This document shows positions 18,281 through 27,900 of a DNA stretch of 35,688 bases, one piece after another (position 1 is the first letter of the stretch; each line of letters opens with the position of its first letter). The translations under genes were made by a program, and so were the position numbers. This DNA comes from Pirellulales bacterium. Its GTDB lineage: Bacteria > Planctomycetota > Planctomycetia > Pirellulales > Thermoguttaceae. The stretch is taken from positions 1-35,688 of the forward strand of contig JAUWHT010000153.1 of the NCBI GenBank assembly GCA_030605745.1, given 5' to 3'. The notes under the pieces were generated by a model, which worked only from the letters and a program-made list of their open reading frames with translations, had not been told where the DNA came from and did not search any database.

Positions 18281-19059
18281 CCCCCGGGCGAGAACCGAGC
18301 CGCCTCGAAACCAAAGTGAAGGTCGAAGGCCTGGACTTCTGGTACGGTACGGTGCAGGCGTTGTTTGCAGTCACCATGGACATCCCCGCCCGGCAAGTTA
18401 CCGCACTGATCGGCCCGTCGGGTTGCGGAAAGTCGACCTTCCTGCGGACGCTCAACCGGATGAACGACATCATCGACGGCACACGGCTGGAAGGCAAGAT
18501 ATTCATCGACAGAGAGGATATCTACCGCAACGGGGTAGACGTGGTTGCACTGCGCAAGAAGGTCGGCATGGTGTTTCAGAAATCGAACCCGTTTCCCAAG
18601 TCGATCTTCGACAACGTGGCCTACGGGCCGCGAATCCACGGCGTGCGGGGTCAGGGCGAACTGACTGAAATCGTGGAGCGAAGCCTTGTCCGCGCGGCCC
18701 TGTGGGACGAAGTAAAGGATCGCCTTGAAATCAATGCCCTGGAGTTGTCCGGCGGTCAGCAACAACGGCTTTGTATTGCCAGGGCCTTGGCCGTGGACCC
18801 CGAAATCCTGCTGATGGACGAACCTGCTTCGGCGTTAGACCCGCGCAGCACCGCGCGAATTGAAGACCTGATCGGCGAATTACGCCGCGAGTATACGATT
18901 ATCATCGTAACCCATAACATGCAGCAAGCGGCTCGTGTCTCGAATCTCACTGCGTTTTTCTACGAAGGCCGGCTGGTCGAGTTCGGACCCACAAAGCGGA
19001 TGTTTACGGTACCCCGAGAAAAGCAGACGGAAGATTACATTACCGGACGCTTCGGTTAA
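18274..19059 (+). CDS. pstB: phosphate ABC transporter ATP-binding protein PstB
   Basis: [80 protein letters not shown]. Confidence 0.96.
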   Translation: MVAPGREPSRLETKVKVEGLDFWYGTVQALFAVTMDIPARQVTALIGPSGCGKSTFLRTLNRMNDIIDGTRLEGKIFIDREDIYRNGVDVVALRKKVGMVFQKSNPFPKSIFDNVAYGPRIHGVRGQGELTEIVERSLVRAALWDEVKDRLEINALELSGGQQQRLCIARALAVDPEILLMDEPASALDPRSTARIEDLIGELRREYTIIIVTHNMQQAARVSNLTAFFYEGRLVEFGPTKRMFTVPREKQTEDYITGRFG

Positions 19060-19070
19060 GGTTTGGGGTG

Positions 19071-19088
19071 TTAGCACTACAACGCTAA
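19071..19088. repeat. short dispersed motif TTAGCACTACAACGCTAA
   Basis: Matches 6575-6592 with one substitution. Confidence 0.6.
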
Positions 19089-19104
19089 GTTTAACTGATC
19101 TACC

Positions 19105-19188
19105 GTTTAGCCGCCGGGCTTGCCCGGCGCGTTGGCTAGTATCAATGTGCTCCAGCGCAAACGCGCCGGGCAAGCCCGGCGGCTAAAC
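19105..19188. repeat. family A palindrome between pstB and phoU
   Basis: gtttagccgccgggcttgcccggcgcgttggctagtatcaatgtgctccagcgcaaacgcgccgggcaagcccggcggctaaac. Confidence 0.95.
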
Positions 19189-19229
19189 GACTATTGGAAA
19201 CGCCAACAACCCCTGAAGGAGCTATTGGA

Positions 19230-19910
19230 ATGTCCGTTCATCTGAAAAGGGAAATCGACAACCTCAAAGAGAGGATCCTCTCACTCAGTGCGGTCGTCGA
19301 GGATCGAGTCCATCAGGCCGTCAAGTCGCTCGAAACGAGGGACTCGGAACTGGCGGAAAAGATCATCAACGGCGACGTCGAGATCGACCGCGAGGAAGTC
19401 GAGATAGAGGAAGATTGCCTGAAGATCCTGGCGCTGCACCAGCCCGTGGCGGTCGATTTGCGACTGATCGTGGCGGTGCTGAAGATCAACAACGACTTGG
19501 AGCGAATCGGCGACCTGGCCGTCAACATTGCCCGAAAGGCCGCGGCATTCGCCTCCCAACCGCCCATGGAAATCCCGTTCGATCTTGCCGACATGTCGGA
19601 AAAGACCCAGGCCATGCTCCGCGACAGCCTTGACTCCCTGGTTAACTTGGACACGTCGCTTGCCCGCAGGGTGTGTGCCCGGGATGACGAAGTCGACCGG
19701 ATGAAGCACGAAATCCGCCTGCAAGTCGAACAGATGATCGGCATCGAACCCAAGCACGTTACGTCCCTGCTGAAGTTGCTGGCCGCCTCGCGCAATCTCG
19801 AGCGCATCGCCGACCTTGCCACAAACATTGCCGAAGACGTGATCTACATGGTCGAGGGCAAGATCATTCGACACCGTGCTAAAGACTACGATTCGCCCAC
19901 CGGGAACTGA
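19230..19910 (+). CDS. phoU: phosphate signaling complex protein PhoU
   Basis: HLKREIDNLKERILSLSAVVEDRVHQAVKSL; EVEIEEDCLKILALHQPVAVDLRLIVAVLKINNDLERIGDLAVNIA; NLERIADLATNIAEDVIYMVEG. Confidence 0.95.
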   Translation: MSVHLKREIDNLKERILSLSAVVEDRVHQAVKSLETRDSELAEKIINGDVEIDREEVEIEEDCLKILALHQPVAVDLRLIVAVLKINNDLERIGDLAVNIARKAAAFASQPPMEIPFDLADMSEKTQAMLRDSLDSLVNLDTSLARRVCARDDEVDRMKHEIRLQVEQMIGIEPKHVTSLLKLLAASRNLERIADLATNIAEDVIYMVEGKIIRHRAKDYDSPTGN

Positions 19911-20004
19911 TAATGGCTCTTGTGCAGACGCTCGACGCGGCCACCCCGCCTTGATTTTCCCGGGACAATTTGGATATTCTTGTAATCGAGATAAGCGGGA
20001 CTGG

Positions 20005-20066
20005 GGGTTCGGGGCTCGGGACCGGAATTATCCGAGCCCCGAATCCCGAGCCCCGAATCCCGAGCC
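20005..20066. repeat. GGTTCGGGGCTCGG / CCGAGCCCCGAATCC inverted and tandem repeat abutting rnd start codon
   Basis: gggttcggggctcgggaccggaattatccgagccccgaatcccgagccccgaatcccgagcc; 14-nt unit cgagccccgaatcc tandem. Confidence 0.85.
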
Positions 20067-21260
20067 ATGCAATACACGAACATTACCACCGACCGCCAGT
20101 TGCAGGACTACTGCCGGGAACTTGCCCGCAGCCGGTCCATCGCGCTGGATACCGAGTTCGTCTCGGAGCACACGTACCGGCCCGTGTTGTGCCTGGTCCA
20201 GGTGGCCGCCGTCGGACAGCCGGCAGTGATCGACGCAATGGCCGTCGATGATCTCAGGCCGTTCTGGCAGGCGATTGCCGAGCCGGGCCACGAGACGATC
20301 GTCCATGCCGGCCGTAGCGAGATGGAGTTTTGTCTTGACGCGATCGGACGGCAACCTACCGATCTGTTTGACGTGCAGATTGCCGCCGGGCTGGTGGGCA
20401 TGGAATATCCGGCTGGATATGGCGCGTTGATTACCGGGCTGCTCGGCCGGCCGTCGCCGAAACACGAAACCCGCACCGACTGGCGCCGCCGGCCGCTCTC
20501 GCAGCGGCAGATCGAGTACGCCGTCGACGACGTCCGACACCTGCACCCGATCCGCGACACCCTGCACGCGCGGCTGGAGGAACTCGGCCGGCTCGGATGG
20601 CTTCAAGAGGAAATAACCGCCTGGCAGGACGGGGTCGAGCGTGCCATGTCGCAGGACCGTTGGCGGCGGGTCTCGGGCAACTCGGGCCTGGACAGCCGTA
20701 GCCTGGCGATCGTCCGCGAACTGTGGCACTGGCGCGAGGCCGAGGCCGGACGCCGCGACAAGCCGGTCCGCCGCGTGTTGCGCGACGACCTGATCGTCGA
20801 ACTGGCCCGACGCCAAACTGCCGACGTGAAACGGATCCGTGCAGTCCGCGGACTCGAGCGGGGCGACCTCAAGCGGCGGCTGGGCGAGTTGGCCGCATGT
20901 ATCCAGCGTGCATTGGACCTGCCCGAAGAAGAGTGTCCGCAGACCGGTCCACGCCAGCGTACACCCCGGCTATCGGTCCTCGGCCAGTTCCTTTTCTCCG
21001 CCTTAGGCAGCATCTGTCGCCAGGCACAACTCGCGCCGAACCTGGTCGGCACGCCGGGCGACATCCGCGAGTTGATTGCCTATCGCACATGTACGGATGC
21101 CGGTCAGCCTCGCCGGCCGCCCAAGCTTGCCCGCGGCTGGCGGGCAGAGTTCGTCGGCCGCCTGTTCGACGACCTGCTGGCCGGCAAGACAGCCATCCGC
21201 ATCACCAACCCCACCTCAAACCACCCGCTGACGTTCGAGCCGAGCCACCCCCCAGTTTAG
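20067..21260 (+). CDS. rnd: ribonuclease D
   Basis: IALDTEFVSEHTYRPVLCLVQVA (DEDD exonuclease motif); IVHAGRSEMEFCLDAIGRQPTDLFDVQIAAGLVG; DWRRRPLSQRQIEYAVDDVRHLHPI; HRDC-like region. Confidence 0.92.
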   Translation: MQYTNITTDRQLQDYCRELARSRSIALDTEFVSEHTYRPVLCLVQVAAVGQPAVIDAMAVDDLRPFWQAIAEPGHETIVHAGRSEMEFCLDAIGRQPTDLFDVQIAAGLVGMEYPAGYGALITGLLGRPSPKHETRTDWRRRPLSQRQIEYAVDDVRHLHPIRDTLHARLEELGRLGWLQEEITAWQDGVERAMSQDRWRRVSGNSGLDSRSLAIVRELWHWREAEAGRRDKPVRRVLRDDLIVELARRQTADVKRIRAVRGLERGDLKRRLGELAACIQRALDLPEEECPQTGPRQRTPRLSVLGQFLFSALGSICRQAQLAPNLVGTPGDIRELIAYRTCTDAGQPRRPPKLARGWRAEFVGRLFDDLLAGKTAIRITNPTSNHPLTFEPSHPPV

Positions 21261-21320
21261 ACGTAGCGACTTGCGGCGCAGCAATTTGTGTACACACCCC
21301 TCGATGGCAATATGCGCGGC

Positions 21321-21409
21321 CCGTGTAGCGGCTGGGCTTGCCCAGCGCGTTGTTTGGTGGCCAATACGCTCCCGTGCTAACGCGCTGGGCAAGCCCAGCC
21401 GCTACACGG
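21321..21409. repeat. family A variant with GTGTAGCGGCTGGGC arms
   Basis: ccgtgtagcggctgggcttgcccagcgcgtt ... aacgcgctgggcaagcccagccgctacacgg. Confidence 0.94.
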
Positions 21410-21459
21410 GTTTCCGATGAATAATCCCGCCGAGCTTGCTCGGATGCCGCCTACGAGGG

Positions 21460-22299
21460 TCATTCGCTGGCTTTGTCTCGCTGAAGCGAAAAACGCAGCC
21501 GGCGTAAATCCTCTGGCACTGCTTCGGGCTCAATGTGGTCTACTTGGATTACCCCGTCGGACGCCCCGGGCGTAGTGTTTTGCTCGGCGAGTTGTTCTTC
21601 TTGTTGTTCCGGCTCGGCGAAATAGGCCTCGTCGGCTACTGCCACGCTGTCGTCGTCTTTTTTACCGGGGATGATCAGGGGAATCGCCAGTTCATCGCCG
21701 GCGAACTTCGTGCCCCCGTAGATAGTGCCGCGTTGGAACGGCCCGGCGCCCAGGATCCAAATGTCCTTGGCCGTGCTTTCCACCGGCACAATACCCGACT
21801 GCCAGATCGGGCGGCCCGTCTTGCGGTTGTACGCGAACACGGCGATCTTGGTTACCGCACGTTGCTCGGTCTTCTTGGCCAGGGGGAGTTCCGGGATGCT
21901 GGAGGGGACCCCTGGCACGGGGATCCCTGCGGGTACTTCAGTGGCCGGCACGCCGAACAGCAGTTCGTGCCGGTCGGTGCCGACGGCCCCGGCGCGGACC
22001 TCCGCGATGTAGTCCGCCTGTTCGCGCTTATCCATCACCCGGCAGCCGCCGGCCAGCATGTGCTGCCGCAGCGAACTGACCAGGTAGGCCGAGTCGGTCA
22101 CGTGCTTCAGCGGCGTGCCGTCGAGATAGACTTTCTTACCGGCCAGCGCGCAAAGGTCGAGCCGGCTGACCGCCCGGTCCATCGCGTCGGAGATTAGCAA
22201 CTGTTCGGTGGCCGTCCGCTTGGTGTCGGACCATTTTGTGGTCCCGCAACCGGACAGCATCACACAGCAGACAAGGATTGACGGCAGGACGAATCGCAT
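21460..22299 (-). CDS. conserved lipoprotein of unknown function
   Basis: MRFVLPSILVCCVMLSGCGTTKWSDTKRTATEQLLISDAMDRAVSRLD; lipobox LSGC; similar in style to planctomycete lipoproteins of unknown function (family not verified). Confidence 0.75.
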   Translation of the reverse strand: MRFVLPSILVCCVMLSGCGTTKWSDTKRTATEQLLISDAMDRAVSRLDLCALAGKKVYLDGTPLKHVTDSAYLVSSLRQHMLAGGCRVMDKREQADYIAEVRAGAVGTDRHELLFGVPATEVPAGIPVPGVPSSIPELPLAKKTEQRAVTKIAVFAYNRKTGRPIWQSGIVPVESTAKDIWILGAGPFQRGTIYGGTKFAGDELAIPLIIPGKKDDDSVAVADEAYFAEPEQQEEQLAEQNTTPGASDGVIQVDHIEPEAVPEDLRRLRFSLQRDKASE

Positions 22300-22446
22300 T
22301 GTGCGGCCTCGGGACCGGGCGGGCTGAGAAAGGCCGGATTATAGCGAAAGGCGACCTCTGCCAAAACATCTATTTTGCGGAACTGCCGACACCGGCGAAT
22401 CGACGTAAGCTATTGTTATCAAGAGAGTTGCGTCATAATGACACGA

Positions 22447-22473
22447 GTGTAGCGGCCGGGCTTGCCCGGCGCG
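22447..22473. repeat. family A half-arm (GTGTAGCGGCCGGGC variant)
   Basis: gtgtagcggccgggcttgcccggcgcg. Confidence 0.85.
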
Positions 22474-22574
22474 AGCATCTGGTTGCGGCTGCTTCGGCCG
22501 GAAAAAGCAGGTACAAAACCATCTTCCGCGCCCTACAATTATGGGGGTTCCTGCGCGCGTTGTCGGGGCAGGGT

Positions 22575-22630
22575 GTTTAGCCGCCGCGTCCACGCGGCGC
22601 TTTGTCACGGCGTGGACGCCGGGGCTAAAC
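22575..22630. repeat. family A-like palindrome with a different core (CCGCGTCCACGCGG / GGCGTGGACGCC)
   Basis: gtttagccgccgcgtccacgcggcgctttgtcacggcgtggacgccggggctaaac. Confidence 0.87.
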
Positions 22631-22669
22631 GACTACTGGCGTGGACGGCTTCTAAAATCGAGGAACATC

Positions 22670-24121
22670 ATGGCCGAAGAGTTCGAGCCTCAATCCACAC
22701 GCCCGCGAAGCGGGTTCCTGGGCGTTTTGTTTTACCCGTTGGTAGTGTTGCTTTTGTTAATCGTCGGCGGCGGGGTTTTCGCGTACCTTTACCTGACTAG
22801 GCCGAGCCCCAGCGGCGAGCCGCAGAAGGACGTCGGGCGGCTGGTGCGAGTGTTTAAGGCGAAGAAGACCGCCCACCGCGTGGCGGTCACCGTGTACGGA
22901 ACCAGCCGAGCCAGCGAACAGTGGACGGCCATTGCCGAGGTCCATGGCCGGGCGGTGGAGGTGAATCCTCGTTTCGAGCCGGGCGAGATACTCCCGGCCG
23001 ACCTCCTCGTGGTGCGGATCGATCCGACCGATTACCAATTGGCCGTCACCAGTGCCGAGGCCGAAGTCCGAGCCAAGCAAAAACAGTTGGAAGAGTTGAA
23101 ACAGAACGAGGCTGACCTGAAGGAGATATTCAATCTGCAGGATCATCAGCGGAAGTTGGCCTACGCGGAATACGAGCGACAGCGGAAAGTGTTCCAGCAG
23201 AACGCGGCATCGCGCAGCGCCCTGGAAGTGGCAGAGAATGCCTACGTGACTCAGCTTACCGCGGTGCAGAAGACCCGCAACAGCCTGGAACTGGTGCCGG
23301 TGCAGCGTGACCTGTTGCAGGCGTCGCTCGACATTGCCATGGCCCAGTTGGCCCAGGCGAAGCGTAATCTGAGCAAGTGCGATATCCGCACGCCGTTTGC
23401 CGCTCGCTGCTCGGAGAAGTCGGTAGAGGTCGACCAGTACGTGGCTGCCGGTGAACGGCTGGGAACGTTTCTAGCATTGGAGATGGCCGAGGTGGTGGCC
23501 ATGGTCGAGACCCGCAAGATGCCCGAACTGTTCCCCGGCGGGATCAAGGAATTGGGCACACTGGACCTGACCAAAATGAGCCACGATGAATCGCTGTTCA
23601 AACGAGTACAGGTTCCTGCGGAGGTCCGTTGGGGGTTGGGCGACTTGCCGTCAGTTTGGTACGGTCGGGTTGCGCGGATTACCGGTTCGCTGGATCCGGG
23701 CACGCGGACCGTTCCGGTGATAATCGAGGTGCCTGATCCGTACGAGAACGTGCGGCCCGGCATCCGCCCACCGTTGGTACCCGGCGTGTTCTGCGAGGTC
23801 ACCATCTACGGCGCGACGCTGGAGGACATAGTGGTAATCCCGCGCGACGCCTTGCGAGATGGTCGGGTGTATCTGCTGCGTGGCGGAAAGCTGCACATTC
23901 AGCCGGTTACGGTGCTTGTGCTCGAAGAGAACCTGGCGGTGATCTCCAAGGGGATCAACCCGGGTGACGTGGTGATTCTGACCGATCTTTTCCCGGCCAG
24001 CGAGGGGATGCCGCTGCGCGGCCAGGTGGTCGAGAACCCGGTCAAGCCCCGCACCCGGATCGACTTCCCCGAGGGCATCTTCGAGGAAACTACGCAACCG
24101 GCAGCGGAGGCCACGCCGTGA
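22670..24121 (+). CDS. efflux RND transporter periplasmic adaptor (membrane fusion protein)
   Basis: N-terminal TM; VHGRAVEVNPRFEPGEILPADLLVVRIDPTDYQLAV; RTPFAARCSEKSVEVDQYVAAGERL; VPGVFCEVTIYG. Confidence 0.9.
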   Translation: MAEEFEPQSTRPRSGFLGVLFYPLVVLLLLIVGGGVFAYLYLTRPSPSGEPQKDVGRLVRVFKAKKTAHRVAVTVYGTSRASEQWTAIAEVHGRAVEVNPRFEPGEILPADLLVVRIDPTDYQLAVTSAEAEVRAKQKQLEELKQNEADLKEIFNLQDHQRKLAYAEYERQRKVFQQNAASRSALEVAENAYVTQLTAVQKTRNSLELVPVQRDLLQASLDIAMAQLAQAKRNLSKCDIRTPFAARCSEKSVEVDQYVAAGERLGTFLALEMAEVVAMVETRKMPELFPGGIKELGTLDLTKMSHDESLFKRVQVPAEVRWGLGDLPSVWYGRVARITGSLDPGTRTVPVIIEVPDPYENVRPGIRPPLVPGVFCEVTIYGATLEDIVVIPRDALRDGRVYLLRGGKLHIQPVTVLVLEENLAVISKGINPGDVVILTDLFPASEGMPLRGQVVENPVKPRTRIDFPEGIFEETTQPAAEATP

Positions 24122-27100
24122 TCGGTTACTTTGTACGTCATCCGACGGCGGCCAACTTGTTGATGTTGATCATCATCCTTCTGGGGCTGCTGGGCATGAG
24201 TTCTTTGACCCGGGAGGTCTTTCCCGAGTTCGCCTCCGAGTTCATCAACGTCCAGGTGATCTACAAGGGGGCGTCAGCCGAAGAGGTCGAGGAGACAATC
24301 TGCCGGCGGATCGAGGAAGAGATCGAAGGCATCGAGGGGATCGAGCAGGTTGATTCCACGGCCCGCGAAAGCTATGCCATGGTGACCATCGAGGTGGCCG
24401 ACGGCTACCAGGTTCGCGACGTTTTGAAGGACGTGGAGAACGCCGTCGACCAGATCGACAACTTCCCCGACGACGCCGAGGACCCGATTATCTGGGAGGT
24501 GGAGCGGATCGACCGGGTGTGCAGCGTGGCCGTATGGGCCGACAAGATGCCGGAGAAGGACCTGGTGGCCCTGGCCGACTCGATCGAGGCCGAATTGCTC
24601 GCCCTGGACGAGGTGAGTCTGGTCGAAGCGACCGGCTTCTCCGAGCATCAGATTCGCGTCGAGGTCCGGCAGCAGGACCTCCTGGCCCGGGGCCTAACGA
24701 TTGGCGACGTTGCCCGGGAAATCTACGCCCAAAGCATCGACCTGCCTTCCGGCAGCGTGGAAACCGAGGAGCGGGAGATAAAGATTCGGGTGGTCGATCA
24801 GCGTCGCTGGGCCGAGGATTTCCGCGATTTGACCGTTAAGGTCAGTCCCGAGGGCGCGCGGATTCTGCTGCGCGACGTGGCCACTGTCACCGACACGTTC
24901 GAAGACGAGTGGCACCAGACCAGTTTCGAGGGGCGCCGCTGTGTGATCCTGGAAATCAGCAAGACCCGGGCGGAAGACACAATCCGGGTAGCCGACGTAG
25001 TGAAGAGGTATATCGCCGAGCGCGGGAAGATGCTTCCGCCTGGCGTGCACCTGACGGTATATGGCGATTGGTCCACCTACGTCAAGGACCGGTTGGGGAT
25101 GCTCGTAGATAATGGCATGTTAGGGTTCATTCTCGTGTTCTTCACCTTGTGGCTGCTTCTGCACTACCGGCTGGCGATCTGGGTGGCAGTGGGAATCCCG
25201 ATCTCGTTCCTGGGCACGCTGTACTTGATGGAGCAGCTCGACATGAGCCTGAACATGATCACCATGTTCAGCCTGATCCTGGCGGTAGGTATCATCGTGG
25301 ACGACGCGATTGTTATCGGCGAGAACATTTTTGCCCATTACTCGCGGGGAAAACCCGCGGCCGAAGCGGCTATCGACGGCACCAAGGAAGTGGCCCCGGC
25401 GGTGATCGCCTCGATGCTGACCACCGTGGCTATCTTCATGCCGCTGTTGACCATGGCCGGTGAGATCGGCAAGGTGCTGCGGGTGATGCCCATCGGGGTG
25501 ATCGCGGCGCTGAGCGTCAGCCTGGTGGAAGGTTTCTTTGTGCTGCCGAATCACTTGAGTCATTCGCTGGGCAAGATCCCCAAGCAGCCCTCCCGTGTTC
25601 GCGCGGCGATCAACCGGTTCGTCGAATGGTTTACTCATCGGGTGTACGGGCCGGTGCTCGACTGGTCGGTCCGACGGCCGCTCGTTCCGCTGGCCGCGGT
25701 GATCATGCTGTTTCTGATCGCGCTGGGAATGCTGCTGGGTGGGCGGTTGAAGTTCCAACTGTTCCCCGAACTCGACGGCGATTTCCTGGTCGCGCAAGTG
25801 GAACTGCCCCAAGGAACCGATCTGACGCGAACCCAGCAAGTCGTCAACCGGATCGAAAAGGCACTGAACGTCGTAGAAAAACACTTCCAGCCGCAGCCGG
25901 AAGATCAAAAGCTGGTCAAGTACGTGAGTACGTCGTTTGGTTTCAGCCGGACCACGGGCCGCGCGCCGGGCCAGCCGGAAACCGGCGGCCACCTGGCTCA
26001 GGTGATCGTCCAACTGCTCGAAGCCGACCGGCGAAATACCCGTTGCGACGACGTACTGCACGTGTGGCGCGAGGCGACCGGCCCAGTGCCCGACGTGGTC
26101 AGCCTCACCTTCGAGCAAATGCAAGTAACGCCCGGTGGAAAGGCCATCGATATCCAACTCCGCGGCAAAGACCTCCGCGACTTGCAACGTGCCAGCTACG
26201 AACTACAGGAAAAGATCAAGACCTATCCGGGCACACGCAACGTGACCGACAACCTGAAGGCGGGCGAGGAGGAAGTCCTGGTGCGGCTCAAGCCGGTCGG
26301 GCGGCCGCTGGGGATTACCTCCGCGGCACTGGCCATCCAGTTGCGCGAGGCATTCTGGGGCAGCATCGCCCAGGAGTTCCAGCGAGGACCCGATACACTC
26401 GAAGTCGAGGTCCTCTTCGCACCAAGCGACCGGCAGTCGCTGGCCGACCTGGACGACTTCAAGCTGCGCACGCCCGACGGCCGAATGGTGCCATTCCACG
26501 AAGTGGCCACCGCCGAGAAGGTCCGCGGATTCTCGCAGATTGTGCGAGTCGACGGGCAACGCACCATCTCAGTGACCGCCGACCTGGACACCGAGAAAGG
26601 CAACGCGGCCGAGATCATGGAGAACCTGGAAAAGGAATTCTTCCCCGGCTTCCTCAAACGAAATCCGGGCGTCTCTGTCAACCTGGAAGGCCAACGCAAA
26701 GAGACCCAACAGACCGCCGGCAGCGTGCGGCGAGGATTCCTGATCGGCCTGTGCATTATCTTCATCCTGCTCTCGTTCGTATTCAAGTCGTACGTCGAGC
26801 CGCTGATCGTGATGGCGGCGATCCCCTTCGGGCTGATCGGGGCCGTGGGCGGACACCTGCTGATGGGGATCGACTGGTGTATGCCCAGCACCATCGGGTT
26901 CGTCTCGCTGGCCGGCATCGTGGTAAACGACTCGATCGTGCTGATCACCTTCATCAAGATGCGCATAGCCGAGGGCAAGCCGGTCCTGGCGGCAGTTCAC
27001 CAGGCGGGCATGCAGCGCTTCCGCCCGGTGCTCCTCACCTCCGCCACCACGGTGGCCGGCCTGTTGCCCATCATGCTCGAGACCAGCCTCCAGGCCCAGT

Positions 27101-27234
27101 TCCTGATCCCAATGGCCGTCTCCATCTCCTTCGGCCTGATGTTCGCCACCGTAGTGGTGCTGCTGTTAGTACCATCCCTGTACAGCATCCTAGCCTGGCT
27201 CGGCTGGAGTCAGAAGATCGAAGTGACCCCATAA
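24118..27234 (+). CDS. efflux RND transporter permease (HAE1-like)
   Basis: GTG start overlapping the upstream stop; LREVFPEF-like periplasmic start, ILAVGIIVDDAIVIGENIF, GFVSLAGIVVNDSIVLITFIK, RFRPVLLTSATTVAGLLPIMLE. Confidence 0.95.
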   Translation: MIGYFVRHPTAANLLMLIIILLGLLGMSSLTREVFPEFASEFINVQVIYKGASAEEVEETICRRIEEEIEGIEGIEQVDSTARESYAMVTIEVADGYQVRDVLKDVENAVDQIDNFPDDAEDPIIWEVERIDRVCSVAVWADKMPEKDLVALADSIEAELLALDEVSLVEATGFSEHQIRVEVRQQDLLARGLTIGDVAREIYAQSIDLPSGSVETEEREIKIRVVDQRRWAEDFRDLTVKVSPEGARILLRDVATVTDTFEDEWHQTSFEGRRCVILEISKTRAEDTIRVADVVKRYIAERGKMLPPGVHLTVYGDWSTYVKDRLGMLVDNGMLGFILVFFTLWLLLHYRLAIWVAVGIPISFLGTLYLMEQLDMSLNMITMFSLILAVGIIVDDAIVIGENIFAHYSRGKPAAEAAIDGTKEVAPAVIASMLTTVAIFMPLLTMAGEIGKVLRVMPIGVIAALSVSLVEGFFVLPNHLSHSLGKIPKQPSRVRAAINRFVEWFTHRVYGPVLDWSVRRPLVPLAAVIMLFLIALGMLLGGRLKFQLFPELDGDFLVAQVELPQGTDLTRTQQVVNRIEKALNVVEKHFQPQPEDQKLVKYVSTSFGFSRTTGRAPGQPETGGHLAQVIVQLLEADRRNTRCDDVLHVWREATGPVPDVVSLTFEQMQVTPGGKAIDIQLRGKDLRDLQRASYELQEKIKTYPGTRNVTDNLKAGEEEVLVRLKPVGRPLGITSAALAIQLREAFWGSIAQEFQRGPDTLEVEVLFAPSDRQSLADLDDFKLRTPDGRMVPFHEVATAEKVRGFSQIVRVDGQRTISVTADLDTEKGNAAEIMENLEKEFFPGFLKRNPGVSVNLEGQRKETQQTAGSVRRGFLIGLCIIFILLSFVFKSYVEPLIVMAAIPFGLIGAVGGHLLMGIDWCMPSTIGFVSLAGIVVNDSIVLITFIKMRIAEGKPVLAAVHQAGMQRFRPVLLTSATTVAGLLPIMLETSLQAQFLIPMAVSISFGLMFATVVVLLLVPSLYSILAWLGWSQKIEVTP

Positions 27235-27360
27235 AGTCAATAAACCTCTTCGTGAGTTCCAAAGTTCACTTGGAGTTATTGCTCGACAACGTCCCTCCTG
27301 AAACTCCTGCTGAGCATCTTGAATATCTTTGGCTAATTCCGCCCGTCGACGCTCTATCAT
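27190..27360 (-). CDS. small antitoxin-like ORF, possibly truncated
   Basis: MIERRRAELAKDIQDAQQEFQEGRCRAITPSELW...; ATGA overlap with the DUF2442 stop; C-terminus runs into the RND 3' end. Confidence 0.4.
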   Translation of the reverse strand: MIERRRAELAKDIQDAQQEFQEGRCRAITPSELWNSRRGLLTLWGHFDLLTPAEPG

Positions 27361-27659
27361 GCGTCGATGTGGGCCACCAGCCATTTCTTGAAAGAGGTTT
27401 GACTCTCACCAGATGGCTTGCCGGCCAATAGGCCTTCAACACTAATATCTTCGTCGATACTTTCCCAATGTATGCCGTGGCCTTTCCCGATTAGTCTCCA
27501 GTTCTTGCGTTCTGCTGAAGTTGCGTGCAACAACCTTGGAAACCAAGCCAGGGGAACCGAGATAGAGCGTCCGTCACTTAGGTCGACGCCCAAGGTATCT
27601 TCGGTTACCGTCACCGCCTCGGCACTCGGAATCTTGACCTCAACCGCCGAAATAGTCAT
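27357..27659 (-). CDS. DUF2442 domain-containing protein
   Basis: ADVxI-like N-terminus and LGVDLSDGRSISVPLAWFPRLLHATSAERKNWRLIGKGHGIHWESIDEDISVEGLLAGK. Confidence 0.9.
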   Translation of the reverse strand: MTISAVEVKIPSAEAVTVTEDTLGVDLSDGRSISVPLAWFPRLLHATSAERKNWRLIGKGHGIHWESIDEDISVEGLLAGKPSGESQTSFKKWLVAHIDA

Positions 27660-27876
27660 CCCATGCCTCCACTAATTTCAAGTGATTATTGTTAATATGC
27701 TTCTGTATTCGACCTATTTCCACTCTACCAAATCCGCCGCTATTTTGCAACCTGACCGGATCAAGCCAGAACTTCGCAATCTTGTCATCATGTTCAACAT
27801 GGATATGTTGAGGTTCGTCGCGGTCACCGGCGTAGAAAAAGAACCGATATGGACCAACCCTGAGTACGGTAGGCAT
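27640..27876 (-). CDS. DUF4160 domain-containing protein
   Basis: MPTVLRVGPYRFFFYAGDRDEPQHIHVEHDDKIAKFWLDPVRL; 20-bp overlap with the DUF2442 gene. Confidence 0.92.
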   Translation of the reverse strand: MPTVLRVGPYRFFFYAGDRDEPQHIHVEHDDKIAKFWLDPVRLQNSGGFGRVEIGRIQKHINNNHLKLVEAWDDYFGG

Positions 27877-27900
27877 TGTTGTCCTGAGGTTGTTGGGCCT

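Noticed and set aside
25120-26187. 355-aa His/Asp/Gln-rich minus-strand ORF
   Set aside because: Antisense shadow of the RND permease; composition is typical of such shadows.
25626-27431. 601-aa alternative-frame ORF
   Set aside because: Out-of-frame shadow of the RND permease; rich in Arg/Gly/Pro with no fold-like pattern.
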